Below, piece after piece: positions 48,664-60,090 of a stretch of DNA of 64,000 nucleotides. A program made the position numbers and the translations under genes. Position 1 is the stretch's first letter; each line of letters begins with the position of its first letter. A model generated the notes under the pieces. That model did not search any database. It was not told where the DNA came from and saw only the letters and a list, made by a program, of their open reading frames with translations. The stretch covers positions 5,942,001 to 6,006,000 of the forward strand of contig OX457075.1 in the NCBI GenBank assembly GCA_949752795.1. The letters are read 5' to 3'. This DNA comes from Hyperoodon ampullatus. Taxonomy: Eukaryota > Chordata > Mammalia > Artiodactyla > Ziphiidae.

Positions 48664-49178
48664 CTAGAGGAGCAATCAAAATGTGAACTTTACTACAGGC
48701 AAAAAAAGCAATTGGTTCCATATGCACGGGCTCTGCTGCCTTCCCAGGGCACCCCCTCTATCTGATCTGCACAGAAACCTGGAGGGAACACAGCAGCTGG
48801 AGGGGGAGGAATGTTCCCTTCTGTTGCCCACCCCTCACTGGCGCTGACGGGAGGGTTAAACGGTTCCAAATGCTGCCTTTTTCTATTTGTGGTTACTTCC
48901 CTCTTCTGCACTTAAACAACAATCACCAAAAAGAGAGGTCAAGGCCATCCTGAAAAAATTAATATTTTAAACAGACAGAGAGAATGAAAGGATGTGGGAA
49001 GCAGAAAGGAGAAAAGCAGAGAGAAAGAATCTGCTCTCTTCCAGGCTTTCAGAAGAGAGGACCGCTGAACCCCTGGGTGCATTTCTGTGTCGTCAACAAA
49101 GGGCAGAGAGTGGAGGATCCTGTGCTCAGGCTCTGCCACACTTGGTCGGACACAGCCTCACTCATTAGTCCGTGCAGC
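48664..49178 (-). other. IDO2: IDO2 intron, no feature recognised
   Basis: Intron sequence up to the first of four clustered SINEs. No exon or named repeat seen. Confidence 0.5.
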
Positions 49179-49329
49179 TCGTTGTGTGTGCGTGTGTTGT
49201 TGTTGTTTCTGTTTTTTGGGGTTTTTCTTTTGACGGCGCCACATGTGGGGCCTTAGTTCCCCAACCAGGGACCCACGGCCTCTGCATTGGAAGCCCCTAG
49301 TCTTAACCACTGGACCACAGGGAAGTCCC
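49179..49329 (-). mobile_element. CHR-1-like SINE
   Basis: Shorter tRNA-derived SINE: 'gccttagttccccaaccagg', then 'cttaaccactggaccacagg' and the head complement 'gaagtccc'. The 9-bp direct repeat gtgcagctc lies at 49170-49178 and 49331-49339. Confidence 0.85.
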
Positions 49330-49560
49330 TGTGCAGCTCATTTTGAATCTAAGCCCATGTGTGGGGATAATTGATCCCACTAGCTTATTAACGTGTGTGT
49401 AAAGAAGCACGTCCTCACATTTGCACCGAATTTCTTTTCATCCACTTTTGAACCTTATTCTCTCTTCTTCTCACAGTGCGGCCCCTCTGGGAGCTGACAT
49501 CTTTCTCTCATCCAGATTCCTGTCTATGTCTCTGTGTTTCGGAGAAAAAAAGAAACATCT

Positions 49561-49755
49561 TTTGCGGTACGCGGGCCTCTCACTGCTGCGGCCTCTTCCG
49601 TTGCGGAGCACAGGCTCCAGACGTGCAGGCTCAGCGGCCATGGCTCACGGGCCCAGCCGCTCCGCGGCATGTGGGCTCTTCCCGGACTGGGACTCGAACC
49701 CGTGTCCCCTGCATCGGCAGGCGGACTCTCAACCACTGCGTCACCAGGGAAGCCC
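49561..49755 (-). mobile_element. CHR-type SINE lacking an A tail
   Basis: Reverse-complement copy that begins directly at 'gcggtacgcgggcc' with only the T run of the target site before it. The direct repeat aagaaacatctttt / aagacacatctttt (one mismatch) proves the borders. Confidence 0.95.
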
Positions 49756-50157
49756 AAGACACATCTTTTTGATGAGACCTAAATAATGGCATCTCTATAC
49801 CATCAATTTACCTTTTCCACCATCACACCTGATCTCTGGTCCTCCATCTCTGTCTTCTCTGAAGCCCCCTGGGCTCAGGTAACTCACATCTCCCATCAGC
49901 CGCAGGGCTTCCCAGGGCCTCTGAGGGCTGTCACATCCTCCCTGCTCATCTGCGACAGCATCCCATGTGCTGGACTTTTCTCTGGGCCCTATTTCTGGGT
50001 CTTTCCCATTTTGTGCTCGGTTCCCACAAATATGCTAAGTACTATGTACAAATTTTTGCTGAAGCAGTAATGACTGGAGATAATTTAATGTTTTACCCAA
50101 CTTATCATATTTAAGGAGGAAAAGCCAAATGATTATTTCAGTAAATGTGAGATAAAT

Positions 50158-50279
50158 TTTTTTTTTTTTTGGCTGTACCACATGGCTTGCAGAATCTTAG
50201 TTCCCTGATCAGGAACTGAATCCAGGCCCTCGGCAGTGAAAGCACAGAGTCCTAAGCACTGGACCACCAGGGAAGTCCC
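50158..50279 (-). mobile_element. CHR-1-like SINE
   Basis: T-rich start, 'ggctgtaccacatggcttgc', 'cttagttccctgatcaggaa', 'gcactggaccaccagggaag'. Same short family as 49179-49329. It is followed within 15 bp by a second SINE. Confidence 0.88.
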
Positions 50280-50293
50280 CAAGAACCACCATC

Positions 50294-50504
50294 TTTTTTT
50301 TTTTTTTTTTTTGCGGTACGCGGGCCTCTCACTGTTGTGGCCTCTCCCGTTGCGGAGCACAGGCTCCGGACGCGCAGGCCCAGAGGCCATGGTTCACGGG
50401 CCCAGCCGCTCCGCGGCATGTGGGATCTTCCCGGACAGTGGCACAAACCCGTGTCCCCTGCATTGGCAGGCAGACTCTCAACCACTGCGCCACCAGGGAA
50501 GCCC
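50294..50504 (-). mobile_element. CHR-type tRNA-derived SINE
   Basis: Reverse-complement copy with a T tail of about 18 bases and 'cgcaggcccagaggccatgg' in the body. It ends in 'ccaccagggaagccc'. Confidence 0.95.
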
Positions 50505-50842
50505 AGTTATAAGTATTTAAATGAAAAAATAAAACAATGTTATTCTCAAATAATATTATTTCTACATAGAAAACCTAGATAATCAACAGATCATCATTAG
50601 AATTAATAAGAGTGTTTATCAAAGTGCTAGATTCAAGGTTCATACTAAATATCAATTTCATTCTATAAACCAAGAACAAACAGGAATTAGTTCAATCAAA
50701 AGATGCCATATTGGCCAGACACAAAAATATAAAGTAACTATGAATAAAGCAGAATATATCTAAATCTCTTACCTTGAAATAAGTCAAAGTAATTTAAGAA
50801 AATGTGTCTTTGTTCACGGACAAGAAAACTCAGTATCAATAT

Positions 50843-51762
50843 CTAGGAAAATAAATGTATCTAAAGAAGAGTTTTTTGTTTTGTTTTGTCTATTTTGTTT
50901 TTATTGTATATTCAAGTATTTAATGTAATTACTGATATATTTTGGTTATATATTCACTTTTATTTATTTTGTCTTTGTCTCATATTCTCTGTTCCCTTTT
51001 TACTTCTTTTTTGACTTTCATGAAAAAAATGTTTTAAATTATTTTATTTCCCCCCTTATTATCATTACTTTCCCCCTCTTAATGCTATTCTTTTAGTGGT
51101 CATTCTTGAGATTACAACAGATATCTTTGATTCAATAGATCTACTAAAATTAGTACTTTTACCACTTCCCAATCAATACAAGGTCTGTAGAATACTTTAT
51201 CCTATTTAACCCCTTTGCCTTTTGTGCTATTGTTATCATTTATTTTATTTCTACATACATTTTAAACCTACATTATTATTGTTGTATAAAGTCAATAATC
51301 ATTTGAATTTAACCACATAGTTACCATCTCTTGCTCTTCATTCTCTCCTATATTTCTGTGTTTACATCTGGAATCTTTGTACTTTTGCCCAAAGAACTCA
51401 ATTGAATATTTATTTTAGTGTGGGTCCTTTGGCAATAAGTTTTCAGAGTTTTTATTTGCCTGAAAATATCTTTGTTTTAATTTCAAATTTGAAAGATATT
51501 TTGGCGAGGTGTGTGATGCCAAATTGGAAGTTATTTTGTTTCTGCACTTCAGTGGTATCATTCCATTGTCTTGGTTTCTTTTTTTCTGTTGACAAGTCTT
51601 CTTATTTCTTTAAAGAAGAGTTTTCTATCTGGATAAATTTCAGGCCATGTGGGAAGAGAATAACACCCAGCAATATGAAGGCATGATTCGGAGAGCACAT
51701 TAATGTCTTTACGTTAGTCTCCACCTGTCCATCTGCCCTGATCAGAGGACAGAAGACCAGAT
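50843..51762. mobile_element. Unnamed repeat inserted in the L1, itself interrupted
   Basis: Sequence at 50843-50875 and 51611-51762 that is not L1 but matches 48090-48300. Short 'atatc' motifs lie at both borders with the L1, so it may be a transposable element with a 5-6-bp target duplication. It is split by the minus-strand L1. Confidence 0.5.
50876..51610 (-). mobile_element. Minus-strand L1 fragment with target duplication
   Basis: T-rich L1 antisense sequence ('tggtcattcttgagattaca', 'gaaagatattttggcgaggt'). The perfect 14-bp direct repeat taaagaagagtttt flanks it at 50862-50875 and 51611-51624. Confidence 0.75.
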
Positions 51763-52589
51763 AGAATATCAAAATCAGGTAATTTTTCTCCAAATTAATA
51801 TACAGATTTAATGCAATTTGAGCAAAATTCTTAACAGAATTTTTTATTGGGATTTGACAAGCTGATTCTAAGTTTATATGAAAAGCAAAGGGTCAAAGAC
51901 AGGACGCGCGCCCCTGGAGAAAGCAAGGTGAGGGGGATTTTCTCCACCTGAAAATGAGAAACACTATGAAGCTATGGTTCATTTAAGACAGATGGTTTTG
52001 GTGTGGGGAAAGACAAACAGACGATGAAACGGAATAGGGAGACTGGAAAGAGATCCAATCATTTAAGAAAATCTGATGGAAGACAGTGTTAATATTGTAG
52101 ATTAGTGATTATTCACAGAAGGGAAATTGAATTTATTTCCTATGTCATACTGTATAGAGATAATAATTATATGTGTATTAAGGGGTGAAAGGTGAAAGAC
52201 AGACAACATCAACTACAGAAAAAAATGTAGAAAAATATATCTATGACCTCTGATTATGAAATTATATCTTATGCCAGACTTCCTAAAAATAAACTGTTAC
52301 AAAAGTAAATACTGTGACTATATTCAAATTAAGAACTTCTGCTTTCAAAATGCAGAATGAGACAAACCACAGCACTTGCAATCCATAACTAACAAAGATC
52401 ACCCTCCAGAGTGTACCCAAAAACTTATTAAAGGCAATGAGTAAAAGATAAAAGACATTTCCAAAAATAAGGAAAGCCATGCATTTCACAAATCAGGGAC
52501 ACACACGATGAGCACGCAGGAGCACAGGCCCTTCCACCCCCATCCCAGACACACAGACAGTTAACTCATTAGAAAACAGGGAAATGCAA

Positions 52590-53300
52590 GAGTGACATCA
52601 TCTGCATGGCAGAATAAGAGTTTTCTACTATCTTCCCCACAAAGAACATTGTTTTAGACAGTCACCCATGGATAAGACAGCCTTTGTGGAAGTCCAGGAG
52701 TCCAGTGAAAGGTTCCAGAACACCACTGGAGCAAAAAAAAAAAAAAAAAAAATCTAAGAGTGGATGCACTGAAGAGGGTAGGAAGGATATTTCACTTTAC
52801 CCACATCACCCCTTCCCCAGGGCAGCACAGCACAGGGCCAAGAGAGACCTTCTTGGCACAATTCTGAGGGTGGCAAGAATGAGCTTTTGCAGATAGGTAG
52901 CGAGCAAGTACTGCGGGACTCTGTGGGATTGCGAGAAAGCAAACACACTTGAGAGTTTAGCACTGCCCTAGGGGAAGCAAAGGAAGAATGTCAGCTCCTG
53001 GCCTGGCTTTGCAGGATCAAAAGAAGGCATGCACGATGAAGAGGACTAGGAATTCTGCCACAAGAGGGAGCAAGAAGACTGGAGCAGGTGTATCCATAGA
53101 AAGTGTGAAAAAAGCCTCAGAATCCCTACCAGGGCTGATGGAAGGTATTTCTCTCCCTAAACCAGGTAGAGAACATCTATTAACGTGGGGCTGGTGAAGG
53201 ACATGAGTCACATAAAAACTCTTGCTTCTGGATCTGATGTGTGTACACTTGGGCTAAGAAGAGCAGTTCCTGAAAGCCAGTGTCATTATCCTACAGGGAG
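52590..53300 (+). mobile_element. Old L1 5' region
   Basis: 'ggcagaataagagttttcta', 'cagcctttgtggaagtccag' and 'ggttccagaacaccactgga' followed by an A run are typical of the 5' region of old L1 elements. Frames within it are not genes. Confidence 0.55.
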
Positions 53301-53922
53301 CATAGAAGATCCAAGAAGACACCTGAGTTAAGTCTCCCCCCTTTCCTTCCCTGTGTCTTCCTAGAGGAGTGGAAAAATGGCCCCATGGACTGCAGTTTCT
53401 GCCCCGATGGCCAAGCCCAGGTGCACTTAGTGGATGGGGCTAGATGTCTTCCAAAGTGGCTGTTGCTATTGTTCAGAAAAACACAAAACACTTTGGTCAA
53501 GTATCTTGTTCTTTTAAATCTAAGTGACTCTCAAGAAAAATACAATGTCTGCTTTGGATTAGTTCACTCTCATCTCATTTTCTCATAAGCATTATTTTTG
53601 TTTTGCTTGGAAAACCTAAGGAAACTTGCTTTTACAACTTTTCAGGGTTAGGGATTTAGGTTTTATACTGAGAAGTGGCCTTTAAACAAAACAAAACTCA
53701 GCAAATCCTTGCTTTGGGTCAGTACTAAAACCACAGACCCAGAATCACTGCAGTATTTTCATATGACATTATTAATGTTCATTATGGTCATCCCACTCAG
53801 GAAGGTAAGGCAGTCAATGCTCCATTACTGACATCTAAAACAAAGCACTGTAGGTGCATAATGGAAATATACATCTGATGGACCTGACCACCAAACTGTG
53901 TCTTTTTGGGGTAATTCCACCT
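53301..53922 (-). other. IDO2: IDO2 intron, no feature recognised
   Basis: A 102-codon plus-strand frame at 53280-53588 has no recognised homology. Otherwise nothing stands out. Confidence 0.4.
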
Positions 53923-54124
53923 TTTTTTTTTTTTGGTACGGGGGCTTCTCACTGTTGTGGCCTCTCCCGTTGCGGAGCACAGGCTCCGGACGTGCAGGCT
54001 CAGCAGCCATAGCTCACGGGCCCAGCTGCTCCACGGCATGTGGGATCTTCCCGGACCGGGGCACGAACCTGCGTCCCCTGCATCAGCAGGCAGACTCTCA
54101 ACCACTGCGCCACCAGGGAAGCCC
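53923..54124 (-). mobile_element. CHR-type tRNA-derived SINE
   Basis: Reverse-complement copy. Direct repeat gtaattccacc / gtaattcccac at 53911 and 54125. It shares 'cagcagccatagctcacggg' with the copy at 56598 and with no other copy here. Confidence 0.95.
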
Positions 54125-54499
54125 GTAATTCCCACTTTTAAAGCCACATATTTCCACTGAATGTCTCAGCATCACCTTAAATGTGACATGTTTCAGAGCA
54201 AGTATTGTTTCCTTTCCCCATGTTCCCTATTTACTTTGAAAATCAATCTGCCAACCAAGCAGAACTTGATTCAATCTTCCAAATAACAGATCTTTGCCAG
54301 AGGCCTCATGACTTTTTTCAACCAGCTTTGAAATCATACATATGTATATACCCTTGATCCCTCCTCCTGCCTTGGTTTACACTTAAGCTCTGCCAATCCT
54401 CAGCCCTTCTCCTTGGGGAGTCTTGTTTATTTCCCCTGTTGCAGTCACTGCTCCATCCCTTGCCCCATTCCTGGGTTTGGCAGCATTGCTGATAGGGTT

Positions 54500-55470
54500 T
54501 AAGCAGCTGTATATGCCTGGATGAGACCAGGGCTTAAATCTGAGTGTAAACAGGAGTTAAGTAGGCAGAGGATGAGTTAGGAAGAATGTCTGAAGCAGAA
54601 GGAATAGTCCGTACACAAGCCTTGAAGTGGAAAAAGTTCTTTTCAGAAACAAAAAGCTAGTGTCAGAAAGAACAAGTGAAGGGAAAGATGATGTGAAATA
54701 AATTAAAATTAAAATAGCCTGGGGTCAGTTCATCTTGGGTCTTGCAGAATAGGTTAAGGATTTTGGCCTTATCCTTAGAATAATGGATAAACTAGTGCTT
54801 TCAGTTGAAATCTAACGTGATAGACACGTGTAGTTTTATATTTTCTAGTAGCCATATTTCAAAAGGTAAAAAAAATGGAAAAATTAATATCAATACTATA
54901 TTTTAGTTAACTCCAAATATCCAAAATATTATCATTTCAGTATGTAATCAATATAAATATTATTAATGTGGTTTTTAAAAATAATTATTTGAAATCCTGG
55001 GTATATTCTTATAGATTTAAAATTTATTTTATACTTAGAGTGCATTTTAATTCGGATGCTGAATTTTCAACAGCTAAGTGAAAGGTAATCTTTCTAACAA
55101 TGAAGCTGTGTCTAACAGAAAAGTATTTGACACTGATTCAGTTTTTCGACTTCAATTTCAATTAGTTAAATTTAAATACAATAAAAAATTTAGTTCCTCA
55201 GTCACACCGGCCATATAGCAAGTGTTCAGTGGCCACGTGTGACTAGAGGTTACCATATTGGACTGTGCCAGGAGGGCAACTGGAGGGTTTTAAGAGTCAA
55301 AGTGATGCAATCAATCTGCACTCCTAAAAGTTGATTCAGGCTTCTGTGAAGAGCATGGATTCGACTAGGTAAAGGACAGATGAGAGAAAGGATTGAGAAG
55401 GCCACTGCAGGAGTGCTGGCAGGAGATGATGATAGGTGCAGAGGAAGTGATGGTGGAAACACAGGGAAAG
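54500..55470 (-). repeat. L2 segment split by a DNA transposon
   Basis: 'tggggtcagttcatcttggg', 'ggattttggccttatcctta' and, after the interruption, 'ggagggttttaagagtcaaa', 'gccactgcaggagtgctggc' follow the L2 reverse complement. Confidence 0.6.
54815..55262. mobile_element. DNA-transposon-like insertion in the L2
   Basis: 'ttctagtagccatatttcaa' at the left and 'gtggccacgtgtgactagag' with 'gttaccatattggactgtgc' at the right are typical of an old non-autonomous DNA element. The family is not certain. Confidence 0.5.
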
Positions 55471-55549
55471 GAAGAGATGCCAACAGCACTCCAGAAAGAG
55501 ACTTCCCTTTGTTGTAATGGAATGTTGTTTTACTTGGACCTCTCCTTCC

Positions 55550-55960
55550 CCTGACAAAAACAACAAAAAGCTGGATAAATATGAAAACATCCTAAAGGCA
55601 ATCAAAGAGCTCAAAAGACAGCAAGGAACCACCAAGCAAATATTGCAAGGGAAAGCAGAAATCCAAGGAGGTAGAAAAGAAGACCAGCAGAGATAGTTGT
55701 CCCTGAAATCACTTGCCCATCCAGGTTCGCCAGGGCTCTGGTTTAGTGGCTTCTCTGTACGATGGGAGCCCTGGTCCCAGCTTTGGTGAGGAATTTTACA
55801 CCAGACCCTCCCCATATTATCCGCGGAGCCCCAAATGCCTATACTCACAACCTCCGAGTGAATCAGGGCCCCGCTGTACCCCCGTTTGCCACAGGAGACA
55901 GAATTAGAACTAACTTTGGCACCAAGCCAAAGAGGACTAAAAAAAAAATCTGTCCCTAAA
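55550..55960 (+). mobile_element. Old L1 5' region
   Basis: 'ctaaaggcaatcaaagagct', 'gcagaaatccaaggaggtag' and 'gccagggctctggtttagtg' fit the 5' region of old L1 elements. A 216-codon minus-strand frame spans 55336-55986. I regard it as chance antisense, since it has no protein family that I know and crosses repeat borders. Confidence 0.5.
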
Positions 55961-56236
55961 AAGTTGTGACCTTTTCTTTTGCACATTTTTAGCCCAAGTT
56001 CAGTTGTCGGGTCCTTACTTGTTCAACATGATTTAAGATGATCCAGAATTTTAGAGTTCCAAAGAACCAGGAAGAGCCAAATACAAATATTTCTCTCTCC
56101 TAGTCCCAAAAGCCTGCTTACAGATGATGTTTCAAAGACAATGAATGTTACAAGGTGAAAACAAAATCAAGCACAGAAAAAAACATGACAGCCACTGTGA
56201 GGACTGAAAAAGAAAGAAAAGGTTAAAAAACAAGAA

Positions 56237-56316
56237 GGAGGGAAGGGATGTGGGAACAGATGTATATGTATGACTGATTCACTTTTTTATAAAGCAGAAA
56301 CTAATAATAAAAAAAA
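56237..56316 (+). mobile_element. Very short L1 3' end insertion
   Basis: About 80 bp: 'tatatgtatgactgattcac' to 'aaagcagaaactaataataa' plus A tail, the last part of an L1. Direct repeat aaacaagaag on both sides (left about 56227-56236, right ending 56324). Confidence 0.75.
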
Positions 56317-56597
56317 ACAAGAAGAGAAACCAGTTTCAAATATCAGAATTACCACATCTTTAGGCGTGACTTTGAAAATTCCTGGAAAGGAGGCTTTAGA
56401 GAGGAAGGGAGCACACAATTCGTGCTAAAGTTTGGCTCAGAAAGAAGAATCGTTGGGTAAGCTCCATTTGGGGGAGGAAAGCAGTGCAGCTGGGCTCTAT
56501 TTATCAGGCAGAAGAAATTCAACAACCATAAACCACAATCAATCACTAAAATATCCGTGCGATTCCTTACACCTTGAAGTTTTTATTGTTTGTTATC

Positions 56598-56812
56598 TTT
56601 TTTTTTTTTTTTTTTTTTTTGCAGTACGAGGGCCTCTCACTGTTGTGGCCTCTCCCGTTGTGGAGCACAGGCTCCGGACGCACAGGCTCAGCAGCCATAG
56701 CTCACGGGCCCAGCTGCTCCACGGCATGTGGGATCTTCCCGGACCGGGGCACGAACCCACGTCCCCTGCATCGGCAAGTGGACTCTCAACCACTGCGCCA
56801 CCAGGGAAACCC
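56598..56812 (-). mobile_element. CHR-type tRNA-derived SINE
   Basis: Reverse-complement copy with a T tail of about 24 bases. Direct repeat tgttatc at 56591-56597 and 56813-56819. Carries the variant 'cagcagccatagctcacggg'. Confidence 0.95.
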
Positions 56813-56824
56813 TGTTATCATTTT

Positions 56825-57390
56825 TATAATTTCACTTTTCTGGTTACTGTGGCTGCATAACAAACCACTCCAAACTCAGTGGCACAGAATAACCATCGTT
56901 TTACGCTCATGGACTCAGGGCAGGAATTAGGGCGAGACACAGTGGAGATGGCCTGTCTCTGCTTCACAGTGGTTGGGTCCTCAGCTGAGGAGATGGAAGA
57001 GTGAGGATGCCTGGAAAGTGGGAACTTAGACTCATCTGAGGGCTTATTCGCCCCTGTGCTAGGTGTTAATTGGAGCACCTACAGTTGGCCTCCCTGTGTG
57101 CTTTGACATCCTCATTCACAGCCACGGTGGCCACAGAGTTGATGGACTTTTTACATGGTAGCTCAGTATACAGGGTGGCAGCAGCTGCATCACTTTTTCT
57201 AGCCTTGTCTGGGAAGTCACGCTGTGTCACTTCCACTGAGTTCTACTGATCGCGGGCATGTCAGAAGCCCGCCTACGTCACAAGCCAGGACACAGGCTTT
57301 GATGAGAGGAATATCCGGGCCACATGGTACAGGAGCCCTGAGGATGGATGGTGTTGTTGTGGCCATTTTTGAAAACTGCAGGCTGATACA
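56825..57390 (+). repeat. Ancient interspersed repeat, family not assigned
   Basis: 'gctgcataacaaaccactcc', 'gggaagtcacgctgtgtcac' and 'gttgtggccatttttgaaaa' follow a known class of old mammalian LTR-like or DNA-type repeats. I cannot name it surely. Confidence 0.5.
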
Positions 57391-58661
57391 TTCATCTATT
57401 TCACTGCAGTGACTAGTAGTGAAACCTTTAAAATACATGATGTCTGTGTGGGAAAATTTGCCTTTGGGGGACACAAGGGAAATCACCCCATCACCTGCCC
57501 AGGCCATCATACCTCCTGCAGAGGATGATCAAGAAAGCATCAGGGTTGGCCTGGGCTGAATAAGTGCCTTTGAAAATGAGTGCTAGGGAAGCATGTGAGA
57601 GCCAGACAGGGCTGTGCCACCTTACTGGGACACACCCCGTGACACGGTGGAGAGCCTCCTGTGACCTTCCAAACCACTCACTTCTGCTTATTCGTACGAT
57701 CTGAAGACCCTGCAACGTCCCTCTAGTGGTCTTCACATCCTGAGTAATACACACAGGGCATCTTGCAAAACTAAAATCCATCTCACTAAGCTGGGAGAGC
57801 TTGTTTGGCCGGAGACCGACTGATGTGATCGGGAGGAATTTAAAATGAAAAATCAGGGAAATGGGGAGATGTGAGTCAAACATGTGAAACAGGGGCATTG
57901 AATAGAAAGAATACATAACCCTGTGACTTCAGATGGACTTTCCCGGAGAGTCCGGGATGACCAGGAAATCTATCCTTTTCATGAAAAGTCATAAAGCTGA
58001 GCACCATCCGGTCTCCGGCTCCCTCCCTCCTGTCCTGTTTCCTACAAACACTCTCTTTTTCCAGAATCTGTTTTGTTTTCCAGTGAAGAAGGACTTAGGG
58101 AAACTGACACTTAGCTGCTTTTCCCTTGTTAAACAGATCACGCCCATTTTCCCCCTTAAATTTTTGAGATTCTTCTGCCAGGGGAAGTTGAAGAGCTGCT
58201 CAGACATTGGACAGGAAGGCAGTTGCCAGAATAATATGTAACCAGTTGCAGGAAGGGTGGGCCCCTTAAGTGGCCACACTTGTGGTAACCCATCCCTGCA
58301 CTGGCCACAGAGGAGAGCTGGAGAAGCCAAGGCCAGTCATGTCCTCTGGTACCAGGGTCACTGCTGGATAAAGCAGGTACAAGCCATGTTGTGTGCCCTT
58401 CCCTTCTTCCCAAGCTTCGTGCAAGACCTCAACACACAAAGAAATACATGACAGCTGAAGAGAGGAAATTAGCCTAATCACAAGAACATAGAAAGACTAA
58501 ACCAGGAGAATCTCCCTGCCAACGGAGAGATCATTTTCCAATAGCATGAGCGGCCGTTACCTAAAACAAAGCTAGCACAGCAGTGCCTTCTCATGGATGC
58601 TGCCTACCTCCAGGCCCTTTCTCCCCCGCAAGCGATCCCTCAGCCTTCAGGAGCCCCTTAC
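57391..58661 (-). other. IDO2: IDO2 intron, no feature recognised
   Basis: Frames of 62-141 codons occur on both strands. The longest minus-strand frame (57491-57916) has no similarity to IDO2 and none that I recognise. Confidence 0.45.
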
Positions 58662-58779
58662 CGTGCATTTGTCCCAAGGCTCTGGTGATGTCCTGAATGG
58701 AGAGCCTCAGTCGCTGCAGGGCTTGGAGCAGAGAGTCTGGGCTGGGCAGCAAGACGGCATTCACTGCCTGAACGAGGGC
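58662..58779 (-). CDS. IDO2: IDO2 coding exon (ALVQ...GQMH)
   Basis: 118 nt between acceptor aatctcatccccag and donor gtaagg. Encodes [39 protein letters not shown] and one base that joins the next exon to give Asp. Human IDO2 has the same block with few changes ([26 protein letters not shown] as I recall it). The helices here lie between the small and large domains of the fold. No frame damage. Confidence 0.96.
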
Positions 58780-60090
58780 CTGGGGATGAGATTCAGTCTC
58801 ACAATGCATTAGCGTTCACTGAAGGCCCATTGAGATGCAGTGAGCCTCAGAGATGGGGGAATCCAGGAAAGGCAGCCCTCTGCCTGCTGGACTGTGTGAC
58901 AGGGCTCCCCAGGGAGTGCGCCTAAACGACATTTGCCATGAGATCCTTCTCAAAGGAGAATCTTCCTGGTCACCTCCCAGATGGACCTGGTGAGGTCTTT
59001 CTGGATCTTTCCACTGGCTGATACTTGTTGTGCCTCTCAGGGGTCTCACTCTGTCATTTTCCTCCTTTCTGCTTCCTGAGTTATGACACAGGAGGGTTCT
59101 TTCTACTCCTGCGTCTTGACTCAGGACGGCCCCACCCCTGAGCTCTGTGTTACAGAAAATCAGAATCTGTGGAGCCCTCAGCTCAGACCCCCCTTCATTA
59201 GCAGTCTCGACCTTATCTGAGCTATATTTGGAAGACCAGTATTTTATTCTGTATCTTGCTATGGACTAAACACACGGATAAGAAGTAAAGTGACCACATA
59301 GTTTCACTTCTGAGAGTGCAAGAGGGAGCTATAATAATTGTAGACCAATCTGGTCACCCTACAGTAGGTACAGTAGGCACCCAAAATATGCTTACCAGGG
59401 AAGGTGGTGAGGAAGCACAGAAATCTAACTTCAGTACCTTCAGGCAGGGCCTGGATTCTCTGGCAGACACCTGACCTTTCTGGGACCTGCCTGACCCCTA
59501 AAGGAATTCAAGTTTACAACCCCCAGGGCTAGGTAATCTCAAGGATGGTTCATTTTCACTCAGAGCCCTTGCATGGTAGTTCCAGCCATCAGCATCTCTC
59601 TCTCTGTGTCTCTGTCTCTGTCTCTGTCTCTGCTTAATTCCTTTACATTACTCAGGTATTAACGTTCAGACCTGTCATTTCCCTTGGAAAGCTTTGCGCA
59701 ACCCCTCAAGTCTGAACTAGGTTTTAGACGTCTTTTCATGAAACACGGCACTTTTTTTCATGTTACTCCCTACTTCGATGCACCCTCCTCCACTGGATCC
59801 TGAGCCTCTGTGGAAGCCAGAGCAATGTCTGCCTTATTCCCCCAGATCTCCCATTGCCTAGAACAATGCTTGTTTGTTGATGGGCAAACGGTCAACTGCG
59901 TGTTTTACAGTAGTTGAGGAAAGGTAGATACCTCTGTGGGCCAGAACTTAAATCTCTTTGCTCAACTAACCAAGTAAGATAAGGCCTATATTGATGAATT
60001 CACTGCAGGGAAAGGGCCTGGGTGGGAAGCAAAGCTCAGACTGACTTTTCATTTAGGAAAAAAAAAAAAGTTCTGTGAGTGGGAAGATAC
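58780..60090 (-). other. IDO2: IDO2 intron; L2-like piece and (TCTG)n
   Basis: Holds a CTCTGT microsatellite at about 59597-59632 and an L2-like 3' end at about 59780-59890 ('ctgagcctctgtggaagcca', 'cctagaacaatgcttgtttg'). No exon seen. Confidence 0.5.

Larger units (their letters stand above)
50520..52500 (+). mobile_element. Old L1 ORF2 to 3' part, split by nested insertions
   Basis: Left part about 50520-50842 ('aaaacctagataatcaacag', 'gttcacggacaagaaaactc'). The right part resumes about 51762 ('ccaaattaatatacagattt', 'aatgcaatttgagcaaaatt') and continues to about 52500. In an intact L1 these two sequences are adjacent. About 920 bp now separates them. Confidence 0.7.

Noticed and set aside
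55336..55986. 216-codon minus-strand open frame
   Set aside because: It crosses the borders of an L2 and an old L1 5' region. The protein is rich in Leu, Ser, Phe and Cys, as expected of antisense to A-rich L1, and resembles no family I know.
57491..57916. Possible extra IDO2 exon in a 141-codon minus-strand frame
   Set aside because: The known exons on either side join in phase without it, and its sequence has no IDO2 similarity.
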